NCBI GenBank assembly: GCA_028288905.1
Contig: JAQGHJ010000916.1
Location: forward strand, 1-8,439
Direction of reading: 5' to 3'
DNA length: 8,439 nucleotides
From: Phycisphaerales bacterium
GTDB taxonomy: Bacteria; Planctomycetota; Phycisphaerae; Tepidisphaerales; Tepidisphaeraceae
Position 1 is the first letter of the stretch; each line of letters begins with the position of its first letter. The notes beneath the pieces are model-generated. The model saw only the letters and a list, made by a program, of their open reading frames with translations. It made no database searches and was not told where the DNA came from. The position numbers and the translations under genes are program-made. Positions 1 through 4,858 of the stretch are shown piece by piece.

Positions 1-383
1 CCGCTGCGGCCACCGCCGCCACCGCCGTAGCCGCCGCGGCCACCACCGCCACCACCACCGTAGCCGCCGCGGCCACCACCGCCGCCGCCGCCACCGTACC
101 CGCCGCCGCCACCGCTACGCGGGCGATCCTCACGAGGCTTGGCCACGTTGACGGTCAGGTTCCGGCCGTCCACGTTCTGGCCGTTCAGGGCGTCGATCGC
201 GGCCTGGGCCTCTTCGTCCGAACCCATCTGAACGAACCCGAAGCCCTTGCTCCGGCCCGTGTCACGGTCGCTGATGATCTCGGCGCTCTGCACGGCCCCG
301 TGCTGCGAGAACATCTGCTCGAGGTCCGAGCTCGTCGTGTTGTAGCTCAGGTTGCCGACGTACAACTTGCTGTTCGTGCCCAT
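1..383 (-). CDS. RRM RNA-binding protein with glycine-rich C-terminal tail (3' end outside window)
   Basis: This is a single-RRM, Gly-rich RNA-binding protein of the kind often annotated as a cold-shock-like RNA-binding protein; it is expected to bind single-stranded RNA in the cytoplasm. One RRM fills residues 1-82. RNP2 is LYVGNL (7-12) and RNP1 is KGFGFVQM (46-53), with the usual aromatics Y8, F48 and F50. The domain ends at NVAKPREDRPRS, after which the chain becomes almost pure Gly with periodic Tyr and Arg (GGYGGGG, RGGYGG). This tail is still open at the left edge, so the length is unknown. The ATG is supported by AGGAG 7-8 nt upstream (complement of 391-396), the best ribosome site in the window. 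It is transcribed away from the oxidoreductase at 743. Gly-rich tails with RGG/YGG repeats can add RNA affinity or self-association; this is family knowledge, not shown here. Family certain; RNA targets unknown. Confidence 0.95.
   Translation of the reverse strand, partial: MGTNSKLYVGNLSYNTTSSDLEQMFSQHGAVQSAEIISDRDTGRSKGFGFVQMGSDEEAQAAIDALNGQNVDGRNLTVNVAKPREDRPRSGGGGGYGGGGGGGGRGGYGGGGGGGRGGYGGGGGGRS
27..83. repeat. 33-bp-period tandem repeat coding the Gly-rich tail
   Basis: The 24 bases at 27-50 recur exactly at 60-83, a 33-bp period equal to 11 codons. In the minus-strand reading frame the unit encodes a Gly-Arg-Gly-Gly-Tyr-Gly-rich block. Related CCGCCACC tracts surround it from 1 to about 117. 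It is a coding low-complexity repeat and probably varies in copy number by slippage. Confidence 0.8.
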
Positions 384-742
384 GGAAGAATCTCCTAGCA
401 GTGGGCTGAAGGACCCCGTGTTTACTTTCCGGGTCCCATGCGAAAGAGGCGACAGTCCGGCCCAGGGAGGTAGGAGATGCGAAACGCGGCAGCCGTGCGG
501 TCGTGACGTGTCAGACTGGAACGGGCAGACCTTCGATCTATCACTCGCTAACCTCCCGGAGTGTACACGAGCTTGCGGGTGCGATTCCACCGGCTAAATA
601 AAATAATCCGGCTTGGACGAGACCCCTTAACCCTACCCAGCTTCCGACCGCTCGGCAGTTCGAAGCCGGGCCGGCCAAACAAGTTAATCGTCGCCGCCGC
701 CTGTGGCCGCCGAACGGGTTAGCCGATATCTATGAGTTCGCC
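384..742. promoter_or_regulatory. Divergent intergenic region: leader of the RRM gene and upstream region of the oxidoreductase
   Basis: This 359-nt gap between two divergent genes has no convincing gene. For the RRM gene (minus), a strong Shine-Dalgarno lies at 391-396. A 6-bp stem (GGACCC at 411-416 with GGGTCC at 431-436) lies just upstream of it in the leader. A weak promoter-like pair on the minus strand is TGGAAT (584-589), a 17-nt spacer, then TACACT (561-566); it would give a leader of roughly 170 nt. That -10 overlaps an 8-bp palindrome, GTGTACAC (561-568), which could be an operator. The only AT-rich patch is at 595-607. For the plus-strand gene I see no clear promoter or Shine-Dalgarno. 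A 4-codon ORF (732-746) ends across the start codon. Everything but the Shine-Dalgarno is tentative. Confidence 0.4.
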
Positions 743-2233
743 ATGACGCAGACCCAACCGGCCCCCGTTCGTCCGTCGACCTCGCCCGCCCGCGCCGGCG
801 GACCGAACCCGACCGCCAAGCTGGACGCGGTGGTCATCGGGTCCGGCCCGAACGGCCTCGGGGCCGCCATCGAGCTGGCCCGCGCCGGCCGGTCCGTCGT
901 CGTGTATGAGGCGGCGGGTGTCGTCGGCGGGGGGATGCGGTCCGGTGAGTTGACGCTGCCCGGGTACACGCACGACATGGGCTCGACCATCCACGCCCTG
1001 TCGCTCGCGTCCCCGTTTGTACAGTCCCTGCCGCTGAAGGACTTCGGCGTCGAGTTCGTCCACCCGGAGTTCCCGCTCGCCCACCCGCTCGATGACGGCA
1101 GTGCCGTGCTGCTGAGCCGGTCGGTGGCCGAGACGGCGGCCCGGCTCGGTCGGGACGGGCCGGCCTACCAGCACTTCTTCCAGCCGCTCGTCGACGACTG
1201 GGCGAAGCTGGCCCCGATGCTGCTCGCCCCGGCCGTGCGGTTGCCGCGGCACCCGTTCGTCATGGCCCGCTTCGGGCTGCCGGCCCTTCAGAGCGCCCGG
1301 GCGTTCGTCGAGCGACAGTTCAAAACCGTGGCCGCCAAGGCGCTGTTCGGCGGGGTGGCGGCCCACTCGGTGCTGCCGCTGGAGTGGCGGGGCAGCGGGG
1401 CGTACGGCATGGTGCTGACGATCGGTGCCCACGCCAACGGCTGGCCCGTCGCCCGCGGCGGGTCGCAGACGCTGGCCGACGGAATGGCCGCCTACTTCCG
1501 ATCGCTCGGCGGCACGATCGAGCTCAACCGCCCCGTCGCGTCGCTCGCCGACCTGCCGCCGGCCAAAGCCGTCCTGTGCGACACCAGCCCCGAGGCCCTC
1601 GTCCGCATCGCCGGCAACGTCCTGCCGGCCGCGTACGCGAAGAAGCTGACGAGCTTCACCCGCGGCCCGGCCGTATTCAAGGTCGACTTCGCGCTGTCGG
1701 CGCCGGTGCCCTGGCGCAACGCCGATGTCGCCCGGGCCGGCACCGTCCACCTCGGCGGCACGTTCGACGAGTTGGCCGAGAGCGAGCACCTCGCCTGGGA
1801 GGGCCGGGCCGCCCCCAAGCCGTACGTGCTGCTCGTGCAGCCGACGCTGTTCGACCCCACGCGGGCCCCGGCCGGGCGGCACACGCTCTGGGCGTACTGC
1901 CACGTGCCGCACGGGTCCGGCGTGGACATGACGGACCGGATCGTGGCACAGATCGAACGGTTCGCGCCCGGCTTCCGCGACGTGGTGGCAAGTCAGCGGT
2001 CCAGCGGCCCGCGGGACCTGGAGGCGTGGAACGCCAACCTCGTCGGCGGCGACATCGTCGGCGGGGCCCAGACGCTGTGGCAGACGCTGGCCCGGCCGGT
2101 GCTCGGGACGAACCCGTACGCGACGCCGGTGAAGGGGCTGTACCTGTGCTCGTCGAGCACCCCGCCGGGGGCCGGCGTGCACGCGATGTGCGGGTACCAC
2201 GCGGCCCGGGCGGCGATGAAGCGGATGGGATGA
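743..2233 (+). CDS. FAD-dependent oxidoreductase, phytoene desaturase-like (COG1233 type)
   Basis: This is a 496-aa flavoprotein of the phytoene desaturase/amine-oxidase-like superfamily. A Pro-rich N-terminal extension of about 26 residues precedes a clear Rossmann dinucleotide-binding site: VVIGSGPNGLGAA (GxGxxG at 33-38), with acidic E56 ending strand 2 (VVVYEA) to bind the ribose. Next comes the VVGGGMRSGEL segment (60-70) typical of these enzymes. The C-terminal flavin-binding motif is present as LYLCSSSTPPGAGVHAMCGYHAARAA (about 465-490), corresponding to the usual HPGGGV...G..AA signature but with PPGAGV. Length is normal for the family. No signal peptide is evident, so it is probably cytoplasmic or membrane-peripheral. 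The ATG lacks a good Shine-Dalgarno; later starts would cut the FAD fold. The zinc-ribbon gene follows 70 nt downstream. The substrate (carotenoid or other polyene/amine) cannot be told from sequence, and no other carotenoid gene is in the window. Confidence 0.9.
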   Translation: MTQTQPAPVRPSTSPARAGGPNPTAKLDAVVIGSGPNGLGAAIELARAGRSVVVYEAAGVVGGGMRSGELTLPGYTHDMGSTIHALSLASPFVQSLPLKDFGVEFVHPEFPLAHPLDDGSAVLLSRSVAETAARLGRDGPAYQHFFQPLVDDWAKLAPMLLAPAVRLPRHPFVMARFGLPALQSARAFVERQFKTVAAKALFGGVAAHSVLPLEWRGSGAYGMVLTIGAHANGWPVARGGSQTLADGMAAYFRSLGGTIELNRPVASLADLPPAKAVLCDTSPEALVRIAGNVLPAAYAKKLTSFTRGPAVFKVDFALSAPVPWRNADVARAGTVHLGGTFDELAESEHLAWEGRAAPKPYVLLVQPTLFDPTRAPAGRHTLWAYCHVPHGSGVDMTDRIVAQIERFAPGFRDVVASQRSSGPRDLEAWNANLVGGDIVGGAQTLWQTLARPVLGTNPYATPVKGLYLCSSSTPPGAGVHAMCGYHAARAAMKRMG

Positions 2234-2293
2234 GCGAGGGGCGGTACCAGGTCGTGGGCCGGTCGGCGGTCGGCAGTCGGGCGGCGGGCGGCG

Positions 2294-2298
2294 GGAGG
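2294..2298 (+). promoter_or_regulatory. Shine-Dalgarno GGAGG that decides the start of the zinc-ribbon gene
   Basis: GGAGG ends 5 nt before ATG 2304. An in-frame GTG at 2298 would overlap this site, so ATG 2304 is the better start. The motif closes a G-rich tract (about 2262-2298). Confidence 0.6.
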
Positions 2299-2303
2299 TG
2301 AGT

Positions 2304-2681
2304 ATGAGCTGGCGAGACCGCGACTACGGCCGCAACCGCAGGCCGCCGGACGACGGCCACGGGTACGTCGGGGACGGCCCGGCGGACGACGATGACGACG
2401 ACTTTGAGCCCGACGAAGAGGACGATGCGGCGCCGGCAGCCGGGCGGCGGGCAGGCAAACGCGACGACCCCGACCCGTCCGACCTCGCCGACGGCGACGA
2501 GCCGGCCTTCATCCGGTGCCCGAACTGCCGGAAGCTCGTGGCCGACGACGCCGAGCAGTGCCCCAAGTGCGGGCATTACCTGATCGACGAGGAGATCGGC
2601 CGCACCAGTCGGCCAGCGTGGGTGTGGGTCGGGATCGTGCTGGCGCTGCTGATGGCCGTGGGGTGGGCGCTGTCGCATTGA
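2304..2681 (+). CDS. Small acidic zinc-ribbon protein with one C-terminal transmembrane helix
   Basis: A 125-aa protein of unknown function. Residues 1-70 are highly charged and probably disordered: an Arg/Asp-rich start, then a run of six Asp at 28-33 and further acidic stretches. A zinc-ribbon follows, with CPNC (72-75) and CPKC (86-89); these four cysteines should bind one Zn. Residues 105-122 (AWVWVGIVLALLMAVGWA) form one hydrophobic helix, leaving only a few residues after it, so the bulk should face the cytoplasm as in a tail-anchored protein. The start is chosen from the GGAGG five bases upstream; a GTG two codons earlier is less likely. It lies 70 nt after the oxidoreductase on the same strand, so the two may be cotranscribed. 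Many planctomycete genomes carry such Zn-ribbon/TM proteins; a protein- or lipid-binding role would be a guess. Confidence 0.8.
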   Translation: MSWRDRDYGRNRRPPDDGHGYVGDGPADDDDDDFEPDEEDDAAPAAGRRAGKRDDPDPSDLADGDEPAFIRCPNCRKLVADDAEQCPKCGHYLIDEEIGRTSRPAWVWVGIVLALLMAVGWALSH

Positions 2682-2690
2682 GCTCGCACT

Positions 2691-2953
2691 ACCGCTCGGC
2701 CGCAACCCCGTGGCACAGGTTTCCAACCCGTGCGGGCGTGAACCCACGCCCGGCGGGCCGTACCCGGCCGCAACAAAGAGCGCAGCGATTCAACCGTTCG
2801 GGATCCGCGACTTCCATCAAGGGGATCCAGTGCCCCTCAAAACGCGACCGATGCAGCCGGGCACTGAGCTCGGGCTGTCGCGTACCGGGTACGGCTCGCC
2901 GGGCGTGCGTACACGCCCGCACGGGTTGGAAACCCGTGCCACGGGAGAGCGGT
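2691..2953. repeat. Paired inverted-repeat element A (BIME-like), between convergent genes
   Basis: Left arm 2707-2767 and right arm 2885-2945 are reverse complements at 57 of 61 positions, and a further 7-bp pair (ACCGCTC/GAGCGGT) closes the ends at 2691 and 2953. Each arm folds on itself twice. The first hairpin is GCACGGGTT/AACCCGTGC around TCC (2713-2733 with one mismatch; 2919-2939 perfect). The second is CGGGCGTG/CACGCCCG (2733-2752; 2900-2919). The roughly 117-nt centre contains a small GGGG/CCCC hairpin and no gene. The element begins 9 nt after the zinc-ribbon stop and ends 9 nt from the dus stop, so it could also act as a two-way transcription end. It belongs with the elements at 7107 and 8100. 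Confidence 0.9.
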
Positions 2954-2962
2954 CGCTCGCCC

Positions 2963-4045
2963 TTACGCCACCTCCGCGACCTCCGCTTCGGCCGCCGCCA
3001 TCCCCGGCTCCCGCCAGAACGGCGGCCGCACGCCGCGCCGCACGGCCTCGTCGTGCTCGTGCCGCCACGCCAGGAACTCGTCGCACCCCGCCTCGAACTC
3101 GGCCGCGGTGTTCATCAGCCGCAGCCGTTCCTTGAGCAGCCCGCACGGGTTCATCGCCTTGGCGTACCAGCTCACCCGCTTGCGGAACTCGACCACCACG
3201 CCCCGCTCGGTGCGGAACACCATCAGCTTGCGGAAGTGGGCCCGCATCGCGTCGACCTTCTCTTCGATAGTCGGCGGCTCGGGGACCACGCCGGTCGTCA
3301 AGTAGCTCCAGACGTCGCGGAAGACCCACGGGTGCGACAGGGCGCCCCGGCCAATCATCACGCCGGCGCACTTCGTGTACGCGAGCATCCGCTCGGCGTC
3401 CTGCGGCGTCTTCACGTCGCCGTTGCCGATCACGGGGATGTTCTTCACGGCCGCCACCACCTCGGCGATGCCGTCGAGCCGGGCCTGCCCGCCGAACCGC
3501 ATCTCGGTCGTCCGCCCGTGGACGGTGACGAGCGACACGCCGGCCTCCTCCAGCCGGCGGGCCATGTACGGGGCGACGATGCAGGTGTCGTCCCACCCGA
3601 GCCGCAGCTTGCACGTCAGCGGGGCACGGCGGAGCGACGCCTTGATCTGGTCGACCATCCGCAGCGTCGCGTCCGGGTCGCACAGCAGCTTCGACCCGCC
3701 GTTCTTCTTCGTCACCTTGTCGACCGGGCAGCCCATGTTGATGTCGACGACGACGGCCCCGTTGTCCTCGGCCCACCGGGCGGCGAGGCACAGCGGCTCG
3801 ACGTTCGCCCCGTACAGCTGCATGGCCAGCGGCTCGTCGCCGGCGCAGGTGGCGGCGATCGCGAACGTCCGGGCCGAGTCCCGCATCAGCCCCTCGGGGC
3901 TGAGCAGGTCGGTGCAGGCCAGCCCGACGCCGCCGAAGCTCCGGGCGACGAGCCGGAACGCCACGTCGCAGTACCCGGCGATCGGCGCGAGCAGCAAGTT
4001 GGTGGCCAGCGGGACGTGGCCGATCGTGAGGGGGGCGGGGTTCAT
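2963..4045 (-). CDS. dus: tRNA-dihydrouridine synthase, DusB-like
   Basis: This FMN enzyme reduces specific uridines in the tRNA D-loop to dihydrouridine using NAD(P)H. At 360 aa it has normal length. The TIM-barrel motifs run in order: LAPIAGYCD (19-27), MQLYGA (75-80), DINMGCPVDKVTKKNGGSKL (101-120) with catalytic Cys106, the phosphate/tRNA-binding CKLRLGW (145-151), VTVHGRTTEMRFGG (173-186) with H176 and R178, IPVIGNGD (203-210), and GVMIGRGALSHPW (228-240). The NMGCP and IGR..PW blocks fit the DusB/bacterial Dus group best. A helical C-terminal tRNA-binding part follows, with a short acidic Ala-rich end. The ATG is fixed because an in-frame TAG lies at 4064-4066, just upstream. No strong Shine-Dalgarno is present. 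It begins 35 nt after vapC, so it is probably in the same message. Subfamily assignment is moderate; Dus itself is near certain. Confidence 0.96.
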   Translation of the reverse strand: MNPAPLTIGHVPLATNLLLAPIAGYCDVAFRLVARSFGGVGLACTDLLSPEGLMRDSARTFAIAATCAGDEPLAMQLYGANVEPLCLAARWAEDNGAVVVDINMGCPVDKVTKKNGGSKLLCDPDATLRMVDQIKASLRRAPLTCKLRLGWDDTCIVAPYMARRLEEAGVSLVTVHGRTTEMRFGGQARLDGIAEVVAAVKNIPVIGNGDVKTPQDAERMLAYTKCAGVMIGRGALSHPWVFRDVWSYLTTGVVPEPPTIEEKVDAMRAHFRKLMVFRTERGVVVEFRKRVSWYAKAMNPCGLLKERLRLMNTAAEFEAGCDEFLAWRHEHDEAVRRGVRPPFWREPGMAAAEAEVAEVA

Positions 4046-4080
4046 GCGCGTTTCCGGCGGGGGCTACCATCTCTCCGTGT

Positions 4081-4449
4081 TTAGCCGTCAACGGCGTCGA
4101 AATGGGCGTCGCGGGTGGCCAGGGTGAGCCCGTGTTGAACGGCCGCCGCGGCGATCCACACGTCGTTGTCCGGGATCGGCCGTCCTTTGGCCCGGAGGGC
4201 GCCCTTGATCCGGCCGAACTCGCGAGCCGTGGCGACGTCGCACGGCAGTACGACGATCCGCTCGATCAACGCGTCAATGCGGGCGACGTTTTGAACGGGC
4301 CGGCCCGACTTCTCCGCACCGAAGTAAAGTTCACCGACAACCATGAGCGGGAGGAACACCGCGGCCGCGGCCGCTCGGACCACGATCCCGCCATCGCCCC
4401 CGAGCAGCGGGACGACCACGTTCGTATCCAGTGCGATCCTACCAGCCAT
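4081..4449 (-). CDS. vapC: PIN-domain ribonuclease toxin, VapC family
   Basis: A 122-aa PIN-domain protein, the toxin of a type II toxin-antitoxin pair; VapC toxins are Mg-dependent endoribonucleases that commonly cut tRNA or rRNA. All four expected acidic residues are present: D8 in IALDTN, E40 in VVGELYFGAEKS, D96 in PIPDNDVWIAA and D114 in LATRDAHF, so it looks intact. The C-terminus (HFDAVDG) is short but acceptable for the family. Its ATG lies inside the last codons of the antitoxin gene (11-nt overlap), the usual sign of coupled translation. dus follows 35 nt downstream. The RNA target cannot be read from sequence. Confidence 0.93.
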   Translation of the reverse strand: MAGRIALDTNVVVPLLGGDGGIVVRAAAAAVFLPLMVVGELYFGAEKSGRPVQNVARIDALIERIVVLPCDVATAREFGRIKGALRAKGRPIPDNDVWIAAAAVQHGLTLATRDAHFDAVDG

Positions 4450-4678
4450 CTTCGTCCACCCGTCCGCAACCCTCTTCGATGTCCCGCATCATCTGGGCGG
4501 CCTCCTCGGCCGACATCGTCCCGACGAACGGGAGCAGGGCCGTCCCGGGCGTTCCCTGGAGCGGCGGCACCGGGGCGTCCGGTTCAAGCCGAATGATCAG
4601 CCGCTGCCCCGAGGGGAACTCGACCGGTTCGTCCGGGACGAGGACCTTCCCGTCGAAATGACCACGGATCGCCAGCAT
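4439..4678 (-). CDS. vapB: VapB-type antitoxin
   Basis: A 79-aa protein directly upstream of and overlapping vapC, hence the likely cognate antitoxin that neutralises the PIN nuclease and represses the operon. The N-terminus (IRGHFDGKVLVPDEPVEFPSG, up to about residue 24) has the short beta-strand pattern of small antitoxins of the AbrB-like or DUF104-like kind, where DNA binding would lie. After a Pro-rich linker (34-45), residues 55-70 (MSAEEAAQMMRDIEEG) form an acidic amphipathic helix suited to sit in the toxin groove. There is no Shine-Dalgarno before the ATG; a promoter-like sequence ends 6 nt from it. The gene is on the strand opposite a long in-frame extension of the next plus-strand gene, which is therefore not coding here. 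The pair assignment is strong; the DNA-binding fold is less certain. Confidence 0.85.
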   Translation of the reverse strand: MLAIRGHFDGKVLVPDEPVEFPSGQRLIIRLEPDAPVPPLQGTPGTALLPFVGTMSAEEAAQMMRDIEEGCGRVDEDGW

Positions 4679-4684
4679 GGACCG

Positions 4685-4713
4685 ATTGTAACCCGGCCGG
4701 ACGAGCCTGTCCC
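4685..4713 (-). promoter_or_regulatory. Candidate promoter of vapBC-dus, suggesting a leaderless message
   Basis: On the minus strand, GGGACA (4708-4713; 4/6 to the sigma70 -35) is followed by an exact 17-nt spacer and TACAAT (4685-4690; 5/6 to the -10). The vapB ATG starts 7 nt after the -10, where transcription would normally begin, and no ribosome site lies between. It is seen by eye only. Confidence 0.45.
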
Positions 4714-4772
4714 GGCGCCTTCGATCGCACGCCGGCCCGGCGGGCGGGCGTCGCTGCCAAGGCCACCAGCGG

Positions 4773-4801
4773 TCAACGGTGACGGCGGCGTCCGGTACAC
4801 T
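4773..4801 (+). promoter_or_regulatory. Weak candidate promoter for the exported FAD oxidoreductase
   Basis: TACACT at 4796-4801 resembles a -10, with a poor -35 (TCAACG, 4773-4778) 17 nt upstream. Transcription would start about 50 nt before ATG 4859. It lies in the 180-nt gap (4679-4858) divergent from vapBC, which holds nothing else that I can name. Confidence 0.25.
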
Positions 4802-4858
4802 AGACGACCGTTCAACTGTTCGACGCAAGTCCATCGGACCGCAATTCTCAAGGCCGCC

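Noticed and set aside
352..597. An 81-codon plus-strand ORF at the start of the RRM gene region
   Set aside because: It overlaps the RRM start region and leader, has no ribosome site and no recognisable domain.
571..600. tRNA-like arm around GGTG CGATTC CACC
   Set aside because: The loop is 6 nt, not the 7-nt TTCRANY T-loop, and no D- or anticodon arm lies upstream.
719..2200. A 493-codon minus-strand open frame
   Set aside because: It mirrors the FAD oxidoreductase. Its translation is Arg/Gly/Pro/His-rich with no domain, as expected for the complement of GC-rich coding DNA.
2817..4091. A 424-codon minus-strand open frame in another frame of dus, with a GGAGAG-preceded ATG at 4070
   Set aside because: Arg/Ala-rich translation without motifs; the overlapping dus frame has every family motif.
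4343..4858. In-frame upstream extension of the exported FAD oxidoreductase
   Set aside because: It runs antisense over vapB and vapC, is low in recognisable sequence, and would bury the signal peptide that starts at 4859.
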